A stretch of DNA of 9,339 nt, from the NCBI GenBank assembly GCA_025355915.1, contig JANXYT010000216.1, positions 1-9,339 on the forward strand, given 5' to 3'. Positions 1 to 6,528 of the stretch are shown here, one piece after another. The translations under genes were made by a program, and so were the position numbers. Within the stretch, counting starts at the first letter, position 1; each line of letters begins with the position of its first letter. The notes beneath the pieces are model-generated. The model was not told the DNA's origin and did no database searches. It saw only the letters and a program-made list of their open reading frames with translations. The stretch comes from Holophagaceae bacterium. GTDB lineage: Bacteria; Acidobacteriota; Holophagae; Holophagales; Holophagaceae.

Positions 1-2
1 TC

Positions 3-80
<78 letters not shown>

Positions 81-125
81 CGAAGGTTCGACTGTACTCG
101 AATCCTGACGTGGCGTCCACCTTCG
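81..125. repeat. Nested inverted repeat in the tRNA-Pro leader
   Basis: The gap between the DUF721 stop codon (128-130) and the tRNA 5' end (79) is almost all self-complementary. CGAAGGT (81-87) is the reverse complement of ACCTTCG (119-125). Inside it, TTCGA (87-91) pairs with TCGAA (98-102) around a 6-nt loop, and GTGG (110-113) pairs with CCAC (117-120) around a 3-nt loop. The arms share a base or two, so the likely fold is a three-way junction or one of several alternative hairpins. No T-run follows, so it is not a standard intrinsic terminator. A role in processing the tRNA from a longer transcript is an inference. Confidence 0.45.
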
Positions 126-127
126 GT

Positions 128-523
128 CTATTCGGACTCCAGGCCGAGGCGAATGCGTTCTTTGCGGCGGGCTGCCAGCAGATGCAGCGCGCGGCGGAGG
201 GGATCGGGATCTTTGGTTGTCAGGGGCGAGTCAACCGGCGGATCGCAGGGAACGATCTGGAGGCCGGTGAGGCTCAGACCGAGGGCGCGGTGGATGCGGT
301 CGCGCATCTGAGGCCAGACGGCGGCGGCGGCTTCGCGCAGGGTGGCGATCCGGGCCAGTTCCCAACACCCCATGACGAGGATGTCCCGTTCGACGCGAAG
401 GGGCCGGGTGCGGTCCGCGAGGGCGGGACCCACGACGAACTGCCAAGCCTGGCGCAGCCGGGCTTCGGCCTTCTGGTTCGGAAGGCGGGCTCCCATGGGG
501 ACCAGGCGCAGGGCCCGCTTCAT
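128..523 (-). CDS. DUF721 / DciA-like protein
   Basis: A 131-residue protein of the DUF721 family. The core is visible: a Trp followed by VVG (W27, V30-V31-G32), then ALADRTRPLRVERDILVM (35-51), matching the family pattern of a conserved Thr-x-Pro followed by a short beta region, and a further Trp at 54. A helical stretch (about 62-82) and the LGLSLTGLQIV end follow. Some DUF721 members are DciA, which helps load the replicative helicase DnaB in bacteria without DnaC. Whether this one does so cannot be read from sequence alone; it is short, and the basic C-terminal tail (about 109-126) is not diagnostic. Its ATG lies inside the ATGA overlap with the CoA-transferase stop, with only a weak GGAAG upstream, so translation is probably coupled. 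A second Met at residue 10 is a possible alternative start. Confidence 0.8.
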   Translation of the reverse strand: MKRALRLVPMGARLPNQKAEARLRQAWQFVVGPALADRTRPLRVERDILVMGCWELARIATLREAAAAVWPQMRDRIHRALGLSLTGLQIVPCDPPVDSPLTTKDPDPLRRALHLLAARRKERIRLGLESE

Positions 524-1638
524 GGCTTCCAGCGGGGCGGCGGCAGAGGCGAGCAGGCCCGCTCTCCGTTGAGGAGGATCGGCGTGGCCAGGGTGGGCAC
601 CATGGTGCTGGTCTCCCCATCGAAGAGGGGCTGCAGCAGGTTGTGCAGGGATCCGCCTTGGCGGAACAGCACCTCGTCCACGCTGCGCACGCGGCTGGCG
701 GGGATGGCATTGGACTCGCAGAGGGCAAGCACTGCTTCGACCGTACTGGCCTGGGTGCGGGCCTCAATGAGGGCGACGAGTTCCTCGCGGTCATTCACGC
801 GGCCGCGATTCTTTTTCCATTCGGGGCGGGCCCCCAGATCCAGGCCCAGCCATAGGGCCAGCACCTCGAACTGGCGATCGCTGCCCACGCCAATGGCGAC
901 GTCGCCGTCGCTGCACCGGAAGGACTGGTAGGGCACGATCTGAGGGTGTGCGTTGCCCCAGCGCTTGGGCGACTCGCCGGTCATGAGGGAACCGGCCGCG
1001 ACGTTCACCAGGCCCGCCAGGGCAGCCTCCATGAGCGGCACTTCGATATGAATGGCTTCCCCCGTGCGTTCGCGGTGGAGCAGGGCGGCCTGGATGCCGT
1101 TGGCGCAGTAGAGGCCAGCCAGCACATCCACCAGGGCCACGCCCACCTTCATGGGGCGGCCCTCGGGTTCACCGGTGATGGCCATCCAGCCGCTTTCGGC
1201 CTGGATGATGAAGTCGTATCCGGCCCGGCGGGAGGCGGTGACGTCCGAGGCGAAACCGCGCACCGAGGCCAGGATGAGCTTCGGAAATTTCGCGTGGAGG
1301 CGCTTCCAGCCCAGGCCCAAGCGATCCGCCGAGTCGGCCCGGAAATTCTCCACCAGGACATCGGCGTCCTTCAGCAGCTCGAAGAGATCCGCCTTGCCTT
1401 CTTCCATGTGGAGGTCGATGGTGCGGCTCCGCTTGCCCCGGTTGGCGCACCGGAAGTAGGCGCTTTCGCCGGTGTCCCCGTCATCGAAAGGCGGTCCCCA
1501 GCCCCGGGTGGGATCGCCATCCAGGGGTTCCAGCTTCTGCACCTCGGCCCCGAAATCCGCCAGCAGTTGAGTGGCGAAGGGACCCGCAAGCACGCAGGAC
1601 AGGTCCACGATCCTGTAGTGGGACAGGGGCTTAAGCAT
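520..1638 (-). CDS. Family III (CaiB/BaiF) CoA-transferase
   Basis: A 372-residue cytoplasmic enzyme expected to move CoA between two carboxylic acids through an aspartyl-CoA thioester intermediate. The N-terminus reads HYRIVDLSCVLAGPFATQLL (7-26) with ADFGAEVQKLEP (27-38), the classic family opening. VENFR (96-100) and AGYDFIIQAESGWMAITG (139-156) follow. The catalytic Asp is most likely D171 in GVALVDVLAGLY. RWGNAHPQIVPYQSF and the later GSDRQF resemble the human SUGCT (succinyl-CoA:glutarate) branch as I remember it, but the substrate is not determined. The usual C-terminal motif (several Pro, then Leu-Gly-x-His-Thr) is missing: the protein stops at PLPPPRWKP, roughly 15-25 residues short of typical members. 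The start has a GGAG about 10 nt upstream. It lies 47 nt downstream of the bacilliredoxin gene and overlaps the DUF721 gene by 4 nt. Confidence 0.92.
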   Translation of the reverse strand: MLKPLSHYRIVDLSCVLAGPFATQLLADFGAEVQKLEPLDGDPTRGWGPPFDDGDTGESAYFRCANRGKRSRTIDLHMEEGKADLFELLKDADVLVENFRADSADRLGLGWKRLHAKFPKLILASVRGFASDVTASRRAGYDFIIQAESGWMAITGEPEGRPMKVGVALVDVLAGLYCANGIQAALLHRERTGEAIHIEVPLMEAALAGLVNVAAGSLMTGESPKRWGNAHPQIVPYQSFRCSDGDVAIGVGSDRQFEVLALWLGLDLGARPEWKKNRGRVNDREELVALIEARTQASTVEAVLALCESNAIPASRVRSVDEVLFRQGGSLHNLLQPLFDGETSTMVPTLATPILLNGERACSPLPPPRWKP

Positions 1639-1685
1639 CGGCGGGGTTCTCCAGGGATCCGCCTAAGTCTACTTCACCCGGGAGC

Positions 1686-2114
1686 TCAACTCGCGGCGAC
1701 GGTCTGGTGGTAGGCCGTGCTCAGGGTGGCGGCGATCTCATCGGGACTGTGGCCCAGGAAATCCGGGCGCTGCATGAGGTGAACCAGCTGGCCGTCCTTC
1801 AGGATGGCGGCCTGGGGACTGGTGGGCATGGCGCCCTCGAAGTATTCCCGGGCCTGGGCCGTGGCTTCCTGCTCCATGCCGGCGAAGACCGTGACCAGCT
1901 GATCAAAGCGCAGTCCGTGGGCGCGCAGCGCCTCCGTCACGCCGGGCCGGGCCCCCGCGGCAGCGCAGCCACAGACGCTGTTCACCACCAGCAGGGTGGT
2001 TCCGGGCTTCTGCAGGGCCTCATCCACCTGGGTGGAGGTCATCAGCTGTCGGAAGCCCGCCTGGACAAGTTCTTGGCGCATCGGGGCGACCATGTGTTCC
2101 GGATAGTTGGACAT
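1686..2114 (-). CDS. Bacilliredoxin, BrxA/BrxB family (thioredoxin-like)
   Basis: A 142-residue protein with the family's signature NSVCGCAAAGARPGV (45-59); the redox pair is C48 and C50 in a CGC motif. VFAGMEQEATAQAREYF (76-92) and MPTSPQAAILKDGQLVHL (96-113) match the family's VFAG..KEAT and cis-proline PSSP.IALLKDG segments. Length agrees with the family (about 140-145). Characterised members reduce mixed disulfides between bacillithiol and proteins; other family members have no proven partner. No bacillithiol synthesis gene is in this window, so use of bacillithiol is an inference. The ATG follows AGGAGGAGTC, a strong ribosome binding site. It diverges from the FMN reductase gene and leads a minus-strand block that runs into the CoA-transferase gene. 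Confidence 0.93.
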   Translation of the reverse strand: MSNYPEHMVAPMRQELVQAGFRQLMTSTQVDEALQKPGTTLLVVNSVCGCAAAGARPGVTEALRAHGLRFDQLVTVFAGMEQEATAQAREYFEGAMPTSPQAAILKDGQLVHLMQRPDFLGHSPDEIAATLSTAYHQTVAAS

Positions 2115-2185
2115 GACTCCTCCTGGGGATGAAAAAGTTTACCAATTAAGTCAAGATTGATCCAGATTCCATTTCGGAGGGAACC
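2115..2185. promoter_or_regulatory. Divergent promoter region, bacilliredoxin / FMN reductase
   Basis: This 71-bp gap separates two divergently transcribed redox genes and has an AT-rich core (about 2129-2160) that stands out in a GC-rich window. On the minus strand TTGACT (2154-2149) is a good -35-like hexamer, but no equally good -10 lies 16-18 nt further on. On the plus strand TTTACC (2138-2143) is a weaker -35-like hexamer. Strong Shine-Dalgarno sequences flank both ends: GGAGG (2176-2180) before the reductase ATG, and AGGAGG on the other strand before the bacilliredoxin ATG. The role is inferred mainly from position and base composition; exact boxes are not assigned. Confidence 0.5.
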
Positions 2186-2728
2186 ATGCGACTGGTGCTG
2201 ATGGGTGGAAGCCTCAGGGCGGCATCCCTCAACGGGAAGCTGCTCCACCATCTCGCCGGGGAACTGGAGGCCCGGGGACACCAGGTTTCCGCCTTCACGA
2301 GGGAGGCTTTGCGTCTGCCCTGGTATGAGGAAGGCGCCGTCCCCTCTTCCGAAGCGCTCGCGCTGCACGCGGCGCTCCGGGAGGCCCAAGGGTTGGTCAT
2401 CGTGTCACCGGAGTACAACGCCGGCATCCCCGGTCACCTGAAGAACGCAGTGGATTGGCTGAGCACGATGAAGCCCAGCCCCTGGCCGGGCCTGCCGGTG
2501 CTGCTCTGCGCCGCGAGCCCGGGCGCCTTCGGGGGAGCCCGGGGTCTGATGGCCTGGCGGGCGACCCTGGCCAACATGGGTGCGCTGGCCCTGCCGGAGG
2601 CGATCACCGTGCCGCACGCCGACCAGCAGCTGGACCCGAACGGTGCCCCCACCGAGGCCCGCACCGCCGCCACCGTGCCGAAAGTCCTCGACGGGTTCCT
2701 GTCCCTGGTCGCACGGCTCCGTCTATAA
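2186..2728 (+). CDS. NADPH-dependent FMN reductase family protein (flavodoxin-like)
   Basis: A 180-residue cytoplasmic flavoprotein with the family's FMN phosphate loop GSLRAASLN (8-16), the flavin-contacting SPEYNAGIPGHLKNAVDWLS (74-93) and a glycine-rich ASPGAFGGARG (110-120). These match the ChrR/YieF/ArsH-type NAD(P)H:FMN or quinone reductases, which pass electrons from NAD(P)H through bound FMN to quinones, azo compounds or metal oxyanions. The physiological substrate cannot be read here. Length is normal for the family. The start is well supported by GGAGGG 4 nt upstream of the ATG. It diverges from the bacilliredoxin gene, which suggests shared redox-stress control (inference), and is followed after 42 nt by sppA on the same strand. 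Confidence 0.92.
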   Translation: MRLVLMGGSLRAASLNGKLLHHLAGELEARGHQVSAFTREALRLPWYEEGAVPSSEALALHAALREAQGLVIVSPEYNAGIPGHLKNAVDWLSTMKPSPWPGLPVLLCAASPGAFGGARGLMAWRATLANMGALALPEAITVPHADQQLDPNGAPTEARTAATVPKVLDGFLSLVARLRL

Positions 2729-2770
2729 CGGTGAGTTCGTGCGATCCTGGTGGGTCTAACCGGAGCGGCC

Positions 2771-4546
2771 ATGAAGGATTTCCTTAAAAGTTTCTTCGCC
2801 ACCCTTTTGGCCCTGATCGTGGCCGGGGGCTTGGCCTTGGTCCTGGGCTTCGGCCTGCTGGCCGCCATCGGATCCTCGGGAACCCCCACGGTGCCCGGCA
2901 AGGCTGTGCTGGTCTTCGATCTGGACACGAGCCTGACCGATGGCGAGCGGGATGCCGAGCCTGGCGAGGCCTTGAGTGAGGCCCTGGGCGGCCGGGGTGG
3001 TCACCCCCAGGCCCTGCCGGCGGCCATTGAGGCCCTGGACCGGGCAGCCTCCGATGCCCGCATCACGGCCCTGTTCCTCACGGGGAATCTCCAGGGTGGA
3101 GGCCCCGCCCAGCTCCGTGAACTGCGGGAGGCCATCCAGCGGTTCAAGGCGAAGAAGCCGGTGCTGGCCTACAACCTGGGCTGGAGCAAGCGGGACTACT
3201 ACCTGGCGGCGGGTGCCACCACGGTGTTCATGAATCCCTTCGGTGAGATGGAAGTGAACGGGCTGGCCAGTGAGCCCATGTTCTTCGGCGAGGCTTTCAA
3301 GAAATACGGCGTGGAGGTGCAGGTCACCCGCGTCGGCAAGTACAAGAGCGCGGTGGAGCCCTTCATCACGGACCGCATGAGCGAACCCAATCGCGAACAG
3401 ATCCAGAAGCTGCTGGACGATATCTGGGGCGAGTGGAAAGACACGGTCGCCAAGGACCGCAAGAAAGCACCATCGGACCTCCAAACCATCGCGGATGAGA
3501 GGGGCTTGCTTGAAGCCGAAGACGCCAAGAAACATGGTCTGGTCGACCGCATCGCCCCGTACGACGAGGTGCTTGACGAACTGAAGAAGCTGGCGGGAAA
3601 ACAGCCGAAGGACAAGGACTTCTCCCAGATCACTCTGGCCACCTATGCGGGCATCCCGGGCGATGCGAAGTCGGGCAAGACCCGGGTCGCCGTGCTCGTG
3701 GCGGAAGGTGAGATTGTGGATGGCGAAGGCAAGTCCAGCCAGATCGGTGGCGAGCGCCTCAGCCGTGAACTGCGGCGCCTGCGCCTGGACGAGCGGGTCA
3801 AGGCCGTGGTGCTGCGCGTGAACAGTCCCGGTGGCAGCGCCTCGGCCTCGGAGCTCATCCAGCGGGAAGTCGTGCTCACCAAGAAGGTGAAGCCCCTGGT
3901 GGTCTCCATGGGCCACCTGGCCGCGTCTGGTGGCTACTGGATCAGCACCTATGGCGATCGCATCTTTGCCGAACCCACCACCATCACCGGGTCCATCGGC
4001 GTCTTCGGCCTGCTGCCCAACGTGAAGAAGCTGGCCAACGAACATGGCATCACCTGGGACAGCGTCCAGACCGCCAAGCTCGCCAATCCCATGACCCTCA
4101 CCCGGCCGAAGAACGACGTGGAACTGAACCGGATCCAGGGGCTGGTGGACCATATCTACGAACAGTTCATTTCCAAGGTCGCCGATAGCCGCAAGCTGAA
4201 GAAGGACGTGGTCCACGAGATCGCCCAGGGCCGCGTCTGGTCGGGCCAGGAGGCCGTGAAGCTGGGCCTGGTGGATGAAATCGGGGGTCTGGGCGCGGCG
4301 TTGAAGCATGCCGCGAAGATGGCCAAGGCTGAGAATGACTTCTATGTCGTGGGGCCCGAGCGCGAACCGGATGCGATCAAGGAACTGCTCAAGAGCCTCG
4401 GCCAAGGCAAGCCTCGGAAGCTGGCCAAGCCCGGGCCGGTGGACGTGCTGGCGGAGACGTTCAAGGTTCAATTCGAACGCATCTCGGCCCTGAACGATCC
4501 GCGAGGGGTGTACGCCCGCATGGCCTTCGAGATCGACCTCAAATAG
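2771..4546 (+). CDS. sppA: Signal peptide peptidase SppA, 67K type
   Basis: A 591-residue membrane-anchored serine protease that degrades signal peptides left in the membrane after export. The N-terminus has one hydrophobic anchor (about residues 7-34). Two tandem SppA domains follow, as in the E. coli 67K enzyme. The general-base Lys is K192 in VGKYKSAVEPF (188-198) of the first half; the nucleophile Ser is S386 in MGHLAASGGYW (380-390) of the second half, with the oxyanion-type NSPGGSASAS (351-360) before it. This split Lys/Ser dyad defines the long form. The ATG at 2771 is chosen over an in-frame GTG at 2750 because GGAG (2762-2765) sits 5 nt upstream and the protein then starts MKDFLKSFF, a normal anchor n-region. 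MarC follows after 6 nt, so the two are likely one operon. Confidence 0.96.
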   Translation: MKDFLKSFFATLLALIVAGGLALVLGFGLLAAIGSSGTPTVPGKAVLVFDLDTSLTDGERDAEPGEALSEALGGRGGHPQALPAAIEALDRAASDARITALFLTGNLQGGGPAQLRELREAIQRFKAKKPVLAYNLGWSKRDYYLAAGATTVFMNPFGEMEVNGLASEPMFFGEAFKKYGVEVQVTRVGKYKSAVEPFITDRMSEPNREQIQKLLDDIWGEWKDTVAKDRKKAPSDLQTIADERGLLEAEDAKKHGLVDRIAPYDEVLDELKKLAGKQPKDKDFSQITLATYAGIPGDAKSGKTRVAVLVAEGEIVDGEGKSSQIGGERLSRELRRLRLDERVKAVVLRVNSPGGSASASELIQREVVLTKKVKPLVVSMGHLAASGGYWISTYGDRIFAEPTTITGSIGVFGLLPNVKKLANEHGITWDSVQTAKLANPMTLTRPKNDVELNRIQGLVDHIYEQFISKVADSRKLKKDVVHEIAQGRVWSGQEAVKLGLVDEIGGLGAALKHAAKMAKAENDFYVVGPEREPDAIKELLKSLGQGKPRKLAKPGPVDVLAETFKVQFERISALNDPRGVYARMAFEIDLK

Positions 4547-4552
4547 CCTTCG

Positions 4553-5161
4553 ATGGATTCATCCTCCTTCATTTCGGCCATCGTCCTCCTGGTTCTCGTC
4601 ACGGATCCCCTGGGCAACATCCCGCTGTTCGTCGGGCTGTTGCGCCAAGTGGATCCAGCCCGGCGCCAGCGGATCATCATCCGCGAGGTGCTCTTCGCCT
4701 TTGCGATATTGATCTTCTTCGCGCTCTTCGGGCAGCGGGTGCTGAAGCTCATGCACCTCTCGGACACCTCCCTGGGCATCGCCGGCGGGGTGATCCTCTT
4801 CCTCATCGCGCTGAAGATGGTCTTCCCCCATCCGGAAGGCCGGGCCGATCACCCCATCCATGGGGAGCCGTTCCTGGTGCCCCTGGCCATTCCCTTTATC
4901 GCGGGACCCTCCGCCATCGCCACCGTACTGCTGCTGGTGAGCCGGGAGCCCGCTCGCCTATGGGAATGGCTGGGCGCCCTGTCCGTGGCCATGGCCATCT
5001 CGGCCCTGGTCCTCGGATTCGCGGAGAAGATCGCCGACTTCCTGGGCGAGCAGGTCACCATGGCCTTTGAGCGGCTCATGGGTTTGGTGCTGACCGCCAT
5101 CGCCATCGAGATGCTGCTGGCGGGCATCCAGAAGTTCGTGCTGCAGCTGCGGGTCGCCTAG
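4553..5161 (+). CDS. MarC family integral membrane protein
   Basis: A 202-residue inner-membrane protein of the MarC/YhgN (UPF0056) family. It shows about six hydrophobic segments (roughly residues 5-27, 42-62, 73-93, 107-129, 137-157, 174-196). The family's conserved loops are present: TDPLGNIPLF (17-26) after the first segment half, and PLAIPFIAGPSAIATV (110-125). The two halves look like the duplicated three-helix unit typical of the family. The molecular function of MarC proteins is not established; the old link to multiple antibiotic resistance was not upheld. No convincing Shine-Dalgarno precedes the ATG, which begins 6 nt after the sppA stop, so translation probably depends on coupling to sppA. 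Its TAG stop overlaps the stop of the convergent DUF4442 gene within CTAG (5158-5161). Confidence 0.93.
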   Translation: MDSSSFISAIVLLVLVTDPLGNIPLFVGLLRQVDPARRQRIIIREVLFAFAILIFFALFGQRVLKLMHLSDTSLGIAGGVILFLIALKMVFPHPEGRADHPIHGEPFLVPLAIPFIAGPSAIATVLLLVSREPARLWEWLGALSVAMAISALVLGFAEKIADFLGEQVTMAFERLMGLVLTAIAIEMLLAGIQKFVLQLRVA

Positions 5162-5643
5162 GTTTTTCGTTTGAGGCTGAGCTCGAGCGTGAACTCGGCC
5201 ACGGTCTCGAAGCTGCCGTCCGGGAGCTTCACGGCGGCCTGGATGCTCATGGGCTCGGTGATGCGCTCCTCGGATGCCAGGGTGCGCCGCACGTGGTCCC
5301 GGATGGCCTCCCCGCCCTCGCAGATGAAGTAGACATCCGATTCGGGGCGCTTCAGAAAGGTGGCCTGGAAGGCCTTGAAGACCAGGGAGACCTGGCCGCC
5401 GGAGTGCTGGATCTGGTCCATGGCCAAGAGGCCCCCGGCGCAGTCGGCGCCGATGGCCAGCGCGCCGAAATACATGGACCCGAGGTGATTCCGGGTCCAC
5501 CGGCGGAGCGGAACGCGGACCACGCAGCGGGTCTCGGTGAGTTCCACGACACTGGGCCGCACGGAGGCCAGCAGGGGGATCTTCAGCCAGCCGAACAGCC
5601 GCAGGCCGAAGGTCTGTTTGAACCGTTGCAGGCCGACCTTCAT
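5158..5643 (-). CDS. DUF4442 / PaaI-like hotdog-fold protein
   Basis: A 161-residue protein that looks like a hotdog-fold acyl-CoA thioesterase relative. The key segment is RNHLGSMYFGALAIGADCAGGLLAM (51-75), corresponding to the N-x-x-G-x-x-x-x-G-A/G strand-helix turn of PaaI and DUF4442 proteins. Strands VVELTETRCVVRVPL (32-46) and SLVFKAFQATFLKRPESDVYF (86-106) frame it. Members of this family are mostly uncharacterised; thioester hydrolysis is a family-level expectation only, and no specific substrate is visible. The ATG lies 3 nt after the rimM stop with GGAG about 9 nt upstream inside rimM, so it is the last gene of the rpsP-khpA-rimM run. No terminator hairpin is evident at its 3' end. 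Confidence 0.85.
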   Translation of the reverse strand: MKVGLQRFKQTFGLRLFGWLKIPLLASVRPSVVELTETRCVVRVPLRRWTRNHLGSMYFGALAIGADCAGGLLAMDQIQHSGGQVSLVFKAFQATFLKRPESDVYFICEGGEAIRDHVRRTLASEERITEPMSIQAAVKLPDGSFETVAEFTLELSLKRKT

Positions 5644-5646
5644 GGA

Positions 5647-6198
5647 TCAGTCTCCGGCCTGGTTGACATCCAGCAGGCCTTCGGGTGGATCCAGGTCCAG
5701 GCGGCGGTTCGGCAGGTCCAGGGTCCACCAGGCCTTGATGTAGGGGATGTCGCGCTGGCCCGTCCGGCCCGGCCGCAGGTCGCGCATCAGCACCATGTCA
5801 TAGCCCGCCGGGCCGGGGTCGAGACGCAGCACCTCGCCCACTTTGCGGCCGCCGACGAAGACCTCGCAGCCATTCCACTGGTGTCGGAAGGTTTCTCCTT
5901 CGCCCAGTTCTGCCGCGGCCTCGGGCATCCACAGCGCCCAGCCCTTGAGGGGTTCCGCCGCCGTGCGATCGGGCACGTCAGCGAGGGCGAGGCAGGGTCG
6001 GTCCTGATGCCAGCGAAAGCGGCGAAGGGATACGGCCCGTGCGGGCGGCACGGGCTCAGCACGCTCCAGATCCTGCGGAGGCGGGGCCAGCACCAGACCC
6101 GGCATGCCCTCTAGCCGCTCTGGATGGTCCATGACGGAATGGAAGAGGAACTCCCCCTTGAGCCCCTGAATCTTGGCGAGATGACCGGCCAGCAGCAT
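5647..6198 (-). CDS. rimM: Ribosome maturation factor RimM
   Basis: A 183-residue 30S assembly factor that binds ribosomal protein S19 and helps mature the 3' domain of 16S rRNA. The N-terminal RimM domain is recognisable from LAGHLAKIQGLKGEFLFHSV (3-22) and from VPDRTAAEPLKGWALWMPEA (75-94). The C-terminal PRC-barrel carries GCEVFVGGRKVGEVLRLDPG (110-129), DIPYIKAWW (150-158) and DPPEGLLDVNQ (170-180). The usual Y-x-x-DLIG start of the barrel is altered here to FRHQWNG. The ATG at 6198 is preferred over one at 6213: it has GAGG 9 nt upstream and sits 4 nt after the khpA stop, whereas the upstream ATG would overlap khpA and abut its only purine-rich stretch. The protein then starts MLLAGH, like other RimMs. 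Confidence 0.92.
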   Translation of the reverse strand: MLLAGHLAKIQGLKGEFLFHSVMDHPERLEGMPGLVLAPPPQDLERAEPVPPARAVSLRRFRWHQDRPCLALADVPDRTAAEPLKGWALWMPEAAAELGEGETFRHQWNGCEVFVGGRKVGEVLRLDPGPAGYDMVLMRDLRPGRTGQRDIPYIKAWWTLDLPNRRLDLDPPEGLLDVNQAGD

Positions 6199-6202
6199 GG
6201 CG

Positions 6203-6451
6203 CTATGCCTCATCCTCGTCGTAAAGCTCGAGGTCCACCACCAGGCCAGCCTTCTCGCCGGCGGTCTTGCAGAGGGTGCGGAGCGCCGAGATCATGCGCC
6301 CATGCTTGCCGATGATGCGTCCGCGATCCCTGGGATCGGCAAAGACCAGCACATCACGCTTGCGCCCCTCGCCAGCGACCTCGACCCGGAAGGCATCAGG
6401 GTGATCCAGCAGCGGCGTCAGCACATCGCGCAGGAAGGCTTCGAGGTTCAT
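6203..6451 (-). CDS. khpA: KH-domain RNA-binding protein KhpA
   Basis: An 82-residue single KH-domain protein. The RNA-binding GxxG loop is GKHG (48-51) within RGRIIGKHGRMISALRTL (43-60). The N-terminal helix (LEAFLRDVLTPLL, 3-15) and the strands around DVLVFADP (33-40) complete the KH fold; the acidic end ELYDEDEA is typical of the family. In Gram-positive species KhpA pairs with KhpB (Jag) and affects cell shape and RNA stability; no partner gene is visible here. Placement between rpsP and rimM is the conserved location for this family. The ATG has GGAG 5 nt upstream. The stop is followed 4 nt later by the preferred rimM start. Confidence 0.95.
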   Translation of the reverse strand: MNLEAFLRDVLTPLLDHPDAFRVEVAGEGRKRDVLVFADPRDRGRIIGKHGRMISALRTLCKTAGEKAGLVVDLELYDEDEA

Positions 6452-6485
6452 GGTCGCTCCGTGGATGAGCTAAGAGTCCTCACAA

Positions 6486-6512
6486 GAAAGCCGGACCCTG
6501 GGCCCGGCTTTC
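6486..6512 (-). terminator. Hairpin between rpsP and khpA (possible weak terminator or attenuator)
   Basis: CCGGCTTTC (6504-6512) and GAAAGCCGG (6486-6494) form a perfect 9-bp stem with a 9-nt loop, 16 nt beyond the rpsP stop. On the transcript the 3' arm ends in CUUUC followed by UUGUG, so the U-tract is poor. That suits partial termination, or an RNA-stabilising 3' end for the rpsP message, better than full termination, since khpA and rimM lie just downstream without an obvious promoter. In E. coli the S16 product is made in excess of RimM from one operon; an attenuating hairpin here would have the same effect, which is inference. Confidence 0.6.
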
Positions 6513-6528
6513 GTAGATCGGCGACGGG

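Noticed and set aside
946..1713. Open frame of 255 codons on the plus strand over the CoA-transferase
   Set aside because: It is antisense to a well-supported enzyme, has low-complexity composition and no motif; a shadow frame.
2750..2770. Upstream GTG start for sppA
   Set aside because: It lacks a ribosome binding site, while GGAG at the correct distance precedes the ATG at 2771.
2756..4471. Very long open frame (571 codons) antisense to sppA
   Set aside because: It mirrors the codon pattern of a GC-rich gene read on the opposite strand, has no recognisable domain, and sppA itself is certain from its catalytic motifs.
5139..5167. GCTGCAGC palindrome and T-run near the marC stop, considered as a terminator
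   Set aside because: The palindrome has no loop and is separated from the T-run by about 15 bases without a continuous stem.
5293..6114. Open frame of 273 codons on the plus strand across the DUF4442 and rimM genes
   Set aside because: It crosses two well-supported genes on the other strand and shows no domain.
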